A program made the translations under genes and the position numbers. Positions 15,939 through 24,425 of a stretch of 30,815 nt of DNA are shown piece by piece. The notes beneath the pieces were generated by a model that was not told where the DNA came from, did not search any database, and saw nothing but the letters and a program-made list of their open reading frames with translations. The stretch's first letter is position 1, and each line of letters starts with the position of its first letter. Source of the DNA: JAJPJX01 sp964568355 (GTDB lineage Bacteria; Acidobacteriota; Terriglobia; Bryobacterales; Bryobacteraceae); assembly GCA_964568355.1 (NCBI GenBank), contig CAZMRK010000029.1, forward strand, positions 1 to 30,815, read 5' to 3'.

Positions 15939-18900
15939 ATGCGCAGCATGTTCGCACGGAGCGCCCTGCTCTGCGGCGTCTTCTTCTTCATCGCCAGTTT
16001 TCCCCTGCCGGGACAGATTACCGGCAGCATTCGCGGCACGGTGACCGATCCTGCCGGCGCGGCTGTGCCCGGCGCTCGCGTAGCCGCGGTCAACACCCGA
16101 ACCAACCTTTCGGTGGGCGCGACGACCGATGCGGACGGGGGATACCTGATCACCCTGCTGCCGATTGGAGAATATCGCCTGACCGTGGAGGCTGCCGGCT
16201 TCAAACGCTTCGAGCAGACCAATATCGCCCTCACCACCAACCAGGTGGCCGGCATCAACATCAAGCTGGAGTTGGGAACCGTGGCAGAGAAGGTCGAGGT
16301 CACGGCGGGAGCCCCGCTGGTCAACACGCAGACAACAGAGGTGGGGCAGTTGATCAACTCTCAGCAGATTGTGGATCTGCCGTTGAATAGCCGGAATCCC
16401 ATCCAGCTTGCCACGCTGGTGAACGGAGTGAGCGGCGCCCAGGTGCATACGGTCCTGGTGGGCACCGACGAACGCAACGCGTCCTACATGAGCGTCAACG
16501 GCAATCGCTTTAACATGACGCAATACAACCTGGACGGCGGAGAGTTTGCGGGCCTGCGTATGAACACCGGCATGAACTATCCGAACCCGGACGCAATTGC
16601 GGAGTTTCGCTTTATCACGAACAACTACAGCGCCGAGTTCGGCAAGAATCCCGGCGGAGTGATGAACGTAGTGACCAAGTCTGGGACCAACGACCTGCAC
16701 GGCAGTTTGTGGGAGTTTAACCGCAACAGCACCTTTGCCGCCAGGAACTTCTTCCTTCCAAGTGTGGCGCCGCTCAATCAGAATCAGTTCGGTTTCAGCG
16801 CCGGGGCGCCGGCGATTCGGGACAAGTTGTTTCTGTTCGGTTCGGCACAGTGGTTCAAGGTCCGTCAAGGCCGCACGACCAGCAGTACGGCGCCGCCGAC
16901 GGCCCTGGAGCGTCAGGGCATTTTTCCGGCAAGCGGGGTGATCAACGATCCTCTGACTCGTGCTCCGTTCCCAGGTAATGTGATCCCCCAGGACCGCCTG
17001 GACCCGGTGGCCCTGAAATTGATGAACCTGATCCCGCTGCCGAACACCGCGAACGGGCTCTTCATCGGCGCTTTCCCGGAACCGGCGGACAACCATCAGT
17101 ATCTGGTGAAGGGTGACTACAACATGAACGATCGAAGCCGCCTGACCCTCTCCTGGTTCGAGGATTCGACGTTCTCCAAGTCCGATCTGGATTTCGGGCG
17201 TCTGACGACACCATTTGTAAACTACAGCGGTCAATCCTACAAAAGCAGCGACAACGATATTCGCGACGCCATCGCCAGCCACACCTATACGCTCCGGCCC
17301 AACCTGGTGAACCAATTCCGTTTTTCGTACGTTCACGTGAAGTGGAACGTATCCAACGTAGGGCGGGGTCCTTCTCTGGTGGATCTGGGCAGCAACTTTC
17401 CGAAACAGGCGTACGCCGATGTGCCGACGATCAGCGTACCCGGGCGAATCAGCGTGTTCGGCGGAAACAACGTATTCGCCACCTCCGACGATTACCAGTT
17501 CTCCGACAGCGTGAACTACATTCGCGGCCGGCACAACCTGAAGTTCGGCGTGGAAGTCCGCCGGTCGGCGCTTCTTTCGCTTTCGAGCGGCAATGCGCAT
17601 GGAGCGCTGCTGCCCAGCGGCGCCGTGACAGGGAATGCCCTGGCCGACTTTGCGTTGGGGCAGATGAATTTCTATGTCTCCAACCCTCTGGGCGGCGATT
17701 ACCGGCAGCACACGTTCGCGGCTTACGCTCAGGACGACTTCCGGCTCTCCCGCAATCTGGTGCTGAATCTCGGTCTGCGTTATCAGGTGGCAAACCCGTG
17801 GTACGCGGAGCCCACCATTCCATTGGTCGACGGGGGGATGGCTCGGCCGACTTCCACGTTTCTATTTGGCCAGCAGTCGACGGTGTTTGTGAACGCGCCG
17901 ATAGGACTGGTGTATCCGGGCGACCCGGGTGTTCCGAATGCAGGGGTGCAGACCGACAAAAAGAATCTCGGGCCGCGTGTGGGAATTGCCTGGGACGTGT
18001 TCGGGAACGGCAAGACCAGCATCAGGGCTGCGTATGGCATCTTCTACGGGACGCCGGACGGCGATCAGACCACCCCTGTTTCCTACAGTGCGCCGTTCTT
18101 CATCAACTTCAACGTTCCGCTGACACCGAGCCTGGTGAATCCGATTCCACAAGCGCTCGTGAATGCTTTCCCCGTGCCGACCGGAAAGAATATGAGCTTC
18201 TTGCCCTATGAACCCCTGACGATCCAGGGAATTGATCCGCACGTGGTGAATCCGATGATCCAGCAGTTCAATTTTACGGTTCAGCAACAGTTGCCGGGAG
18301 GCGTGTCGGTGCAAGCCGGATGGGTCGGCAACTCCACGGCACATCTTATGTATTATTTGCCGGCCAACCCGGCGGTGTATCTGCCCGGCAACGATGCCAA
18401 TGGAAATCCACTGTCCACGGTCGGAAACGTGAATGCGCGCCGCATTCTGAATATGGCGAATCCGCCGGCAGCCGGGCAGCCGTATCGCTACGGAGCGGTG
18501 TCTCTTGGACAGTCCGGTACGAACAGCAACTATCACGCTCTGCAGGTGGAGGTGAGAAAAAGCTATTCGCACGGCGTGAACCTGCTGGGTTCTTATACGT
18601 TCTCGAAGGCGATTGACTACGCATCCGTGTTTTTACAGAACGGGCTGGCAACGGATGTGCCTCAGAACCCGACCGATCTGAAAGGGAGCCGGGGCCTGGC
18701 TGGATTCAACCAGTCCAATCGTTTCGTGGGGAGCGTCGTGTACAATACTCCCGCGCTGAGTGCGGTGATGGGAGTGAAATCCAACCCCGTCGCCAGCCGC
18801 CTGCTGGATCACTGGGACCTGAGTACGATTGTGACCCTGGTCTCGGGCACGCCGTTCAATGTGGTTACGGGTGTTGACAACTCTCGGACCGGCTACGGAG

Positions 18901-19262
18901 CCGACCGGCCCAACCTGGTAGGGAATCCGTATCTGTCCGGCGATCGCTCCAAGAGCCAATACCTTTCCCAGTATTTCAATCCCGCCGCATTTGCTGCAAA
19001 CGCAGTGGGGACGTTCGGAAACTTCGGGCGCAACGTTCTGGTTGGCCCGGGGACGGCCAACGTCGATTTCTCGGTCCACAAAGAGTTCCCGGTCTCAGAG
19101 CGTTGGGGGAAATTTCAGGTGCGCTTCGAGTTCTTCAACTTTTTCAATCGCGCCAACTTCGGGAATCCAAGTGCAAGCCTGGCGGCTCCGGCGCTTCTCG
19201 GGAAGATTACTTCGGCCGGTCCGGGCCGCATCGTGCAGTTTGGTTTGAAATACCTCTTTTGA
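15939..19262 (+). CDS. Oar-like TonB-dependent receptor with carboxypeptidase-regulatory domain
   Basis: The start is set at the ATG at 15939 (AAAGGGGC just upstream), giving 1107 residues; the longer open frame to 15669 overlaps the divergent GntR gene and is not used. A signal peptide (residues 1-25) is followed by a carboxypeptidase-regulatory beta sandwich (about 27-115; GSIRGTVTDPAGAAVPGA). Next is a plug (about 120-250; VEVTAGAPLVNTQTTEVGQ, GGVMNVVTKSGTNDLHGS), then a large beta barrel ending FGLKYLF, the typical outer-membrane C-terminus. Such receptors import bulky glycans or other ligands with TonB. The divergent GntR-aldolase-Asp-box operon and the shared palindromes suggest it imports the substrate or products of those enzymes. 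The ligand itself is unknown. Confidence 0.9.
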   Translation: MRSMFARSALLCGVFFFIASFPLPGQITGSIRGTVTDPAGAAVPGARVAAVNTRTNLSVGATTDADGGYLITLLPIGEYRLTVEAAGFKRFEQTNIALTTNQVAGINIKLELGTVAEKVEVTAGAPLVNTQTTEVGQLINSQQIVDLPLNSRNPIQLATLVNGVSGAQVHTVLVGTDERNASYMSVNGNRFNMTQYNLDGGEFAGLRMNTGMNYPNPDAIAEFRFITNNYSAEFGKNPGGVMNVVTKSGTNDLHGSLWEFNRNSTFAARNFFLPSVAPLNQNQFGFSAGAPAIRDKLFLFGSAQWFKVRQGRTTSSTAPPTALERQGIFPASGVINDPLTRAPFPGNVIPQDRLDPVALKLMNLIPLPNTANGLFIGAFPEPADNHQYLVKGDYNMNDRSRLTLSWFEDSTFSKSDLDFGRLTTPFVNYSGQSYKSSDNDIRDAIASHTYTLRPNLVNQFRFSYVHVKWNVSNVGRGPSLVDLGSNFPKQAYADVPTISVPGRISVFGGNNVFATSDDYQFSDSVNYIRGRHNLKFGVEVRRSALLSLSSGNAHGALLPSGAVTGNALADFALGQMNFYVSNPLGGDYRQHTFAAYAQDDFRLSRNLVLNLGLRYQVANPWYAEPTIPLVDGGMARPTSTFLFGQQSTVFVNAPIGLVYPGDPGVPNAGVQTDKKNLGPRVGIAWDVFGNGKTSIRAAYGIFYGTPDGDQTTPVSYSAPFFINFNVPLTPSLVNPIPQALVNAFPVPTGKNMSFLPYEPLTIQGIDPHVVNPMIQQFNFTVQQQLPGGVSVQAGWVGNSTAHLMYYLPANPAVYLPGNDANGNPLSTVGNVNARRILNMANPPAAGQPYRYGAVSLGQSGTNSNYHALQVEVRKSYSHGVNLLGSYTFSKAIDYASVFLQNGLATDVPQNPTDLKGSRGLAGFNQSNRFVGSVVYNTPALSAVMGVKSNPVASRLLDHWDLSTIVTLVSGTPFNVVTGVDNSRTGYGADRPNLVGNPYLSGDRSKSQYLSQYFNPAAFAANAVGTFGNFGRNVLVGPGTANVDFSVHKEFPVSERWGKFQVRFEFFNFFNRANFGNPSASLAAPALLGKITSAGPGRIVQFGLKYLF

Positions 19263-19616
19263 TCGCGGAGCATTCTCCATCGAGTCGCGGGTGATGGCGC
19301 TGAGTCGTGCGGCCAATGACGGCCCGAATTCAGCGCCCACCTCGCCCGATCGCTTCCTGAATACCGCCCGCCCGAATTCCCCAAGCTACTGCCCTCAACC
19401 ACTCCCTCGCGGCGAATGATCGTGGGCATTGATCTGACCGTGAAGTCCGCTCCCTTTAAAGTCGCGGTTCAGTGGCGGAACGGAACCGCGCGCGCCAGCA
19501 AGCGGACGAACAGAATCACCCGGTCGTAGCACCAATCATTCCTATGCCGCTATTGACTTGTCCCCGCCGCTGGGATATTGTTTTTCTGATTGAGATTCAC
19601 TAATAAGGTGTAGTTA
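19263..19616. other. 354-bp non-coding stretch before the mannosidase operon
   Basis: Apart from the promoter and ribosome-binding site at its right end (19553-19610) I see no gene. The sequence is GC-rich, with two CCCGAATTC repeats near 19327 and 19372 and a 37-codon open frame (19416-19529) that I do not consider a gene. No strong hairpin with a T-run follows the receptor stop at 19262. Confidence 0.6.
19553..19581 (+). promoter_or_regulatory. Sigma-70-type promoter of the mannose operon
   Basis: TTGACT (19553-19558) and TATTGT (19576-19581) are separated by exactly 17 bp. The transcript would start near 19588 and carry AAGGTG at 19605-19610, six bases before the ATG at 19617. It is the best matching promoter in the window and probably drives the genes through to the isomerase. 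Confidence 0.7.
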
Positions 19617-22289
19617 ATGAACCAATTTCATTTCCGGGTGCGCCGTGATCGGCAGAGGCTGCGTTGCATTGCCGGGTGCCTGGTAGTTTTGGCGGGTTTG
19701 CTGCCGCATGTGCCGTCCGTGAAGGCTGCGCCCGCCGACACAGTGTATGTCATCCCCCATACGCACTGGGAGGGCGCTGTCTTTAAGACGCGTGAGGAAT
19801 ACCTGGAAATGGGGCTGCCGCACATTGTGAAAGCGCTGTACCTTCTGAAGAAGTATCCGGACTATCGCTTCGTCCTGGATCAGATGTGCTATGTGCGGCC
19901 GTTCCTGGAGCGATATCCGGCCGAAGTCCCAGCCTTCCGCCAGTTTCTTTCGCAGGGGCGGCTCCAGATCGCGGGCGGCACGGACACGATGCACGACAAC
20001 AATATCCCGTCGGGCGAATCCATTGTGCGGCAGTACCTGCTGGGCAAATCCTATTTCCGGGATGCGCTGGGATATGACGTAACGACCGGCTGGGGCTTGG
20101 ATACGTTCGGTCACAACGCCCAGATGCCGCAGATCCTGAAACTGGCGGGGATGAAGTCCTACTGGTTTCAGCGAGGGGTTCCGAGCATCGACACGCCGAG
20201 TGAATTCCTGTGGCAGGGACTCGATGGCACGAAGATCCCGGCGTTCTGGCTGCCCATCAGCTATGCGGCGCTGAACACATTGCCATCCAGCGAGACAGCT
20301 TTCGCAACACTGGTACAAGGACGGTTCCATGCGCTGGATCGGTTCTCGAAAGGTCATGAGCGCGTACTGATGGCGGGAGCCGACGTCTGGGAACCCGAGG
20401 AACTTCTGCCGATCCAGGTGCCGAAGTTCAATCATGCCGGTCAGGCGCCGTTCTCGCTGCGATTAGCGGTGCCCGCCGACTATGAAGCGGAGGTGGCCAA
20501 GCGCGGTGGCACGCCCGTGATTTCCGGCGAACTGAACCCGGTCTTCCAAGGCATCTATAGCACGCGAATCGAAGTAAAGCAGGCCATGCGCAACCTGGAG
20601 CGGCTGCTCACCAGCGCGGAGAAGCTCAATGCAATCGCCGCCGCGCTGGGCGCGCGAGCCGAGCGGGAGACGATTGAGGATGGTTGGGAACCTGTTCTAT
20701 TTAACCAGGCGCATGATCTGTCGTCCGGCGTAATGGTGGATAAGGTTTACGAAGACTCCATGCAACGATACAACCAGGCGCAACGGATTGCCGAGGAGGT
20801 GGTGCGTGTGAACCTGGACTATATCCTGGGCCGGGCGGATACGTCGGGGGAGGGAGTGCCGGTTGCGGTTTTCAATCTGTTGGGCTGGCCTCGCGCCGAT
20901 GTCGTAGAAGTGGATGTATCGTTCTCCGACCCAGGCGTTCGGACCTTTGTCTTGCGCGACTCCGGCGGCCATCCTGTTCCGGTTCAGATGCTGAGCGTGC
21001 TGCGCAATGATGACGATGGAATTCGCCAAGCGCGCATTGCGTTTCTCGCGCGGGATGTTCCCGCCATGGGATACGAGATTTACCACGTAGTGCCGAACGC
21101 GCCTGGCTCTACGGGCTCATCGCCGGGCTCTTCGCACCACAGCAGACTCGAAGATTCCGCCTCCATTGAGAATGAGTTTTATCGTGCGTCCTTTCATCTG
21201 TGGACCGGGGAGATGACCAGTCTGGTGCTGAAGGAGAGAAATTGGGAGGTGCTGGCCCGGTCCGGCAACGTGGTGGCGCGGGAGCACGACGGGGGCGACT
21301 TCTGGGAGCTTTACGGCACGCTGAACGGAGGACGGTTTACCGCGATGAAGAAGGAAATTCCGCCGCCACGTCCGGCTTATACGCAATGGAGCAACGATTT
21401 TGTGGGCGGAAACGGCGCGACTACGGAGGGGCCCGTATTCTCCGAGTTCCACATTTCGCATCCTTTCGGCAAAAACCACTTCGGCACGCGCGTTCGCCTC
21501 TATCACGGTGTGCGGCGCATCGATATCCGCACAGAGCTGGTGAACCAGGAAGAGTTCGTGCGATACCGGGCGGTCTTTCCGACTTCGATCACGAAGGGCA
21601 CGGCCACCGGAGAGATTCCGTTCGGGGCTATCGCGCGTCCGGAGCGAAGCGAGTTTCCGGTGCAGAACTGGAGTGATTGGAGCGATGGCGCGAAAGGGCT
21701 CGCCGTGCTGAATCGAGGTCTGCCGGGCAATAACGTTGCCGGCGGCGAAATGATGCTTTCGCTGATGCGCTCGACACGCCTGATCTCCTATGGTTATATC
21801 GGTGGCTTGGAACCCGGTGTGGGTTCAGATACCGCGCTCGGAATCGGCCGGAAGTACACCCTGGACTATGCGCTGTTGCCGCACGCCGGCGACTGGCGTG
21901 AAGCAGCCCTCTGGCGCGCCGGCCTGGAATTCAACAACCCGCTGATTGCGCGCACGGCCGCCGTTCACCAGGGAACGCTGCCGAATCGCTGGGGGATGCT
22001 GGAAGTATCCGCCGACAACGTGGTGACATCCGCATTAAAGCCCGGCCGGAACGGAACGACGATCCTGCGAGTCTATGAGGCCGGGGGCCGCCCTGCGCAG
22101 AGCGTGCGCGTGAGAATTCGCACGGGCCTCGCGGACGCTCATGAGGCCAACCTGATTGAGGATGCCGGAGCTGCCATTACTTCGAGCGGTGATAGTCTCA
22201 CCTTCGACCTGCGGCCCTTCGAGATCCGCACATTCCGCTTCCATACGCGAGCAAATTCGGTGAACGGCGGCAACCGGGCCGCGCGATGA
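19617..22289 (+). CDS. Exported GH38 alpha-mannosidase
   Basis: This 890-residue enzyme starts at an ATG with a good ribosome site. A signal peptide (about 1-38, cleaved near VKAAPA) directs it out of the cytoplasm. The GH38 catalytic domain shows the zinc-site start PHTHWE (His50 and Glu52), the nucleophile Asp162 in GLDTFGHNAQMPQIL, the family signature GELNPVFQGIYSTRIEVKQ (about 304-322), and NQAHD with zinc ligand His366. Family members normally have Asp where Glu52 stands. Beta-rich C-terminal domains (about 450-880) match GH38 lengths. It should release mannose from alpha-mannosides such as glycoprotein glycans or fungal wall material. It opens an operon with a mannose isomerase and a sugar kinase, which supports mannose as the product. 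Confidence 0.9.
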   Translation: MNQFHFRVRRDRQRLRCIAGCLVVLAGLLPHVPSVKAAPADTVYVIPHTHWEGAVFKTREEYLEMGLPHIVKALYLLKKYPDYRFVLDQMCYVRPFLERYPAEVPAFRQFLSQGRLQIAGGTDTMHDNNIPSGESIVRQYLLGKSYFRDALGYDVTTGWGLDTFGHNAQMPQILKLAGMKSYWFQRGVPSIDTPSEFLWQGLDGTKIPAFWLPISYAALNTLPSSETAFATLVQGRFHALDRFSKGHERVLMAGADVWEPEELLPIQVPKFNHAGQAPFSLRLAVPADYEAEVAKRGGTPVISGELNPVFQGIYSTRIEVKQAMRNLERLLTSAEKLNAIAAALGARAERETIEDGWEPVLFNQAHDLSSGVMVDKVYEDSMQRYNQAQRIAEEVVRVNLDYILGRADTSGEGVPVAVFNLLGWPRADVVEVDVSFSDPGVRTFVLRDSGGHPVPVQMLSVLRNDDDGIRQARIAFLARDVPAMGYEIYHVVPNAPGSTGSSPGSSHHSRLEDSASIENEFYRASFHLWTGEMTSLVLKERNWEVLARSGNVVAREHDGGDFWELYGTLNGGRFTAMKKEIPPPRPAYTQWSNDFVGGNGATTEGPVFSEFHISHPFGKNHFGTRVRLYHGVRRIDIRTELVNQEEFVRYRAVFPTSITKGTATGEIPFGAIARPERSEFPVQNWSDWSDGAKGLAVLNRGLPGNNVAGGEMMLSLMRSTRLISYGYIGGLEPGVGSDTALGIGRKYTLDYALLPHAGDWREAALWRAGLEFNNPLIARTAAVHQGTLPNRWGMLEVSADNVVTSALKPGRNGTTILRVYEAGGRPAQSVRVRIRTGLADAHEANLIEDAGAAITSSGDSLTFDLRPFEIRTFRFHTRANSVNGGNRAAR

Positions 22290-22326
22290 GCAGCCGGCTG
22301 CCCGATTTTACGAGCATGAATTTCTG

Positions 22327-23439
22327 ATGCAGCACAACATCATACTTCCGGATCTCGGACAGACCACCAGTGAGGCGAAGATTGTCCAATGGCTGAAGAA
22401 GCCGGGCGAATATGTTGCGCGCGGAGAACCGATTCTGGCAGTCGGAACGGACAAGGTCGACATGGAGGTGGAAGCGTTCGAGAGCGGCTATCTCCGGGAA
22501 TTGCTTGTAGAGGAAGGGACGATGGCCAGCGCGCTGGCTCCCCTCGCCATCCTGACCGACGCTCCTGACGAGGTCTATCAGCCGGTAGGTGGCCAAGCGC
22601 CAACGGTGCCGGTGGAAGAAGCGGTTTTGCCGGCCTCGCCTCCGCCGGCGAAGCGGCAGGGCGGAGCCGGTGCGGCGCCGGCCGCTCGGATACTTGCGAA
22701 AGAGCTGGGTGTCCACCTGGCACAGGTGGAGGGCACCGGGCCGAAGGGTCTGATCACGCGCGCCGATGTGCAGAGGTTTGCGGACGGGCGTTCAGCAGTG
22801 GATACTTCGGCTTTCCAGCGAGCGATGGCTGCGATGGCCGTCATTACCACCAACAGCAAGCGTGATGTCCCGCACTTCTACGTTATTCGCGACCTGGAGG
22901 TCGGTACGGCGGCGCGTTGGCGAAACCAATGGAACGAGGCCCACAATGACGTGCGCCTTTCCTTCAACGATGTCTTTGTACGGTGCGCGGCGCTAGCCTT
23001 GGCGGACGTGCCGCGAATGAACCTCGCGTATCGGGACGGAGCCTTCGAGCAGCGTTCGGCTGCGGACGTGCTGCTGGTGGTGGCGCGCGCCCCGGCGTTG
23101 CTGTTGCATCCGGTGGCGGATCCGCGGGCACTGGACTGGAAGGAACTGGTTCACCAGTTACGCAATGGGGTGAGGCAGGGGAATCCAACTGCCGCGCCGC
23201 TATTGGCGATTTCAAATCTGGGAATGTATGGCGTGAAAGAATTTGCAGCCATCATTCCGCCGGGATGCTCGTCCGTGCTGGCGATCGGCACGGTGCGCGA
23301 GGCTCCTACCGTGCGAAACGGCGCGATCGCGATCGAACAGATCGCGACAGTGACGCTCTCGGCGGACCATCGGGTGATCGATGGCATCGCCGCTGCTCGT
23401 TTCTTAGAAAGGATGCAGTTTCATTTGAATTCACTATGA
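22327..23439 (+). CDS. 2-oxoacid dehydrogenase E2 (dihydrolipoamide acyltransferase)
   Basis: This 370-residue protein has the three usual parts. One lipoyl domain (1-78) has Lys43 in VGTDKVDMEVEAF as the lipoylation site. A peripheral subunit-binding domain (about 118-152) reads PAARILAKELGVHLAQVEG. The acyltransferase domain (about 160-370) has His348 and Asp352 in SADHRVIDG. A Pro/Ala linker joins the first two. It transfers the acyl group made by E1 to CoA. The gene comes before E1-alpha and E1-beta, whereas E1 genes usually come first, and no E3 (lipoamide dehydrogenase) gene is in the window, so E3 must be supplied elsewhere. Pyruvate, acetoin or a branched 2-oxoacid are all possible substrates. 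The stop overlaps the E1-alpha start. Confidence 0.93.
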   Translation: MQHNIILPDLGQTTSEAKIVQWLKKPGEYVARGEPILAVGTDKVDMEVEAFESGYLRELLVEEGTMASALAPLAILTDAPDEVYQPVGGQAPTVPVEEAVLPASPPPAKRQGGAGAAPAARILAKELGVHLAQVEGTGPKGLITRADVQRFADGRSAVDTSAFQRAMAAMAVITTNSKRDVPHFYVIRDLEVGTAARWRNQWNEAHNDVRLSFNDVFVRCAALALADVPRMNLAYRDGAFEQRSAADVLLVVARAPALLLHPVADPRALDWKELVHQLRNGVRQGNPTAAPLLAISNLGMYGVKEFAAIIPPGCSSVLAIGTVREAPTVRNGAIAIEQIATVTLSADHRVIDGIAAARFLERMQFHLNSL

Positions 23440-24425
23440 CGGCAATGGGGATTACAAAAGCGGCAGGGCTTTCGGATTCCGATCGTATCCAGATGTTTCG
23501 CCGGATGCTGCTCTGCCGGATGTTTGAAGACCGGGTTTATTATCTTTTCCTGCAGGGCCGCATGCCGGGAACGATCCATCAGGCGCAAGGGCAGGAGGCC
23601 TCTGCCGTGGGGGTTTGCTGGGCTCTGGATCCTGACGATATGATCACCAGCACGCACCGCCCGCATGAGCACGCGGTGGCGCGGGGTGTTCCGATCAACA
23701 GCTTGATGGCCGAGTTGTTCGCAAAGGTCGATGGCTGCTGCGGCGGCAAAGGCGGCTCCATGCACGTGGGGAACGCCGAGTTCGGTATGTTGCCGGCGAT
23801 TGCGATCGTGGGCGGCGGCATTCCGTTGGCGGCCGGTTACGCTCTGGCGTTCAAATATCGAAAGACCGGCAACATTGTGGGCTGCTTTTTCGGTGATGGA
23901 GCGACTAACATCGGGTCGTTCCACGAGGGCGTAAACATTTCCGCTATCTGGGACCTGCCCGTGGTGTTTCTCTGCGAGAACAATAAGTACGGAGCTTCCA
24001 CAGCAATCGAGAAGGTGACGCGCGTGCCCAGGCTAAGCGACCGCGCCGCGGCCTATGGCATTCCAGGCAAAACGGTTGATGGCAACGACGTGGAGGCCGT
24101 ATACTCCGCGATGAAAGAGGCTGGCCAGCGTGCGCGCCAAGGTGCCGGGCCAACGCTGCTCGAAATCGAGACATACCGGTTTGCGGGTCATTCCCGAAGT
24201 GATCCGGGGCATTATCGTTCGAAAGAAGAAATCACGTACTGGAAGGCGCGGGATCCCATCACGCGATACGAGACGTTTCTGACGGAGGAAAAGATTCTCA
24301 CGGCTTCCGGCGTGGCGGAGATGAAGGCGTCGGTCGAAAAAGAGCTGGACGCCGCCGTCGCATTCGCGGAAGCCAGCCCGAGTCCCAAGCCGGAGGATTG
24401 CTTAAGCGATGTCTACGCCGCATAG
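23436..24425 (+). CDS. 2-oxoacid/acetoin dehydrogenase E1 component, alpha subunit
   Basis: Translation is taken from the ATG at 23436, which overlaps the E2 stop as ATGA; the longer open frame inside the E2 gene is not used. The product has 329 residues. The thiamine-diphosphate motif runs from Gly-Asp-Gly (153-155, FFGDGATNIGSFHEG) to Asn-Asn (182-183, CENNKYG). HQAQGQEASAVGV and STHRPHEHAVARGV, followed by GGKGGSMHV, most resemble AcoA-type acetoin/pyruvate dehydrogenase subunits. The phosphorylation-loop-like FAGHSRSDPGHYRS segment is also present. It pairs with the beta subunit encoded next to decarboxylate a 2-oxoacid (or cleave acetoin) and load the E2 lipoyl group. The exact substrate cannot be read from sequence. 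Confidence 0.93.
   Translation: MTAMGITKAAGLSDSDRIQMFRRMLLCRMFEDRVYYLFLQGRMPGTIHQAQGQEASAVGVCWALDPDDMITSTHRPHEHAVARGVPINSLMAELFAKVDGCCGGKGGSMHVGNAEFGMLPAIAIVGGGIPLAAGYALAFKYRKTGNIVGCFFGDGATNIGSFHEGVNISAIWDLPVVFLCENNKYGASTAIEKVTRVPRLSDRAAAYGIPGKTVDGNDVEAVYSAMKEAGQRARQGAGPTLLEIETYRFAGHSRSDPGHYRSKEEITYWKARDPITRYETFLTEEKILTASGVAEMKASVEKELDAAVAFAEASPSPKPEDCLSDVYAA

Noticed and set aside
15891..17711. Very long open frame antisense to the TonB-dependent receptor
   Set aside because: No family features, and the protein is rich in the residues expected from the complement of a high-GC gene; the plus-strand receptor explains the region.
19416..19529. 37-codon open frame beginning MIVGIDLTVK, faintly like the start of an IS110-type transposase
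   Set aside because: Too short, no ribosome-binding site, no further transposase sequence in any frame and no inverted repeats around it.
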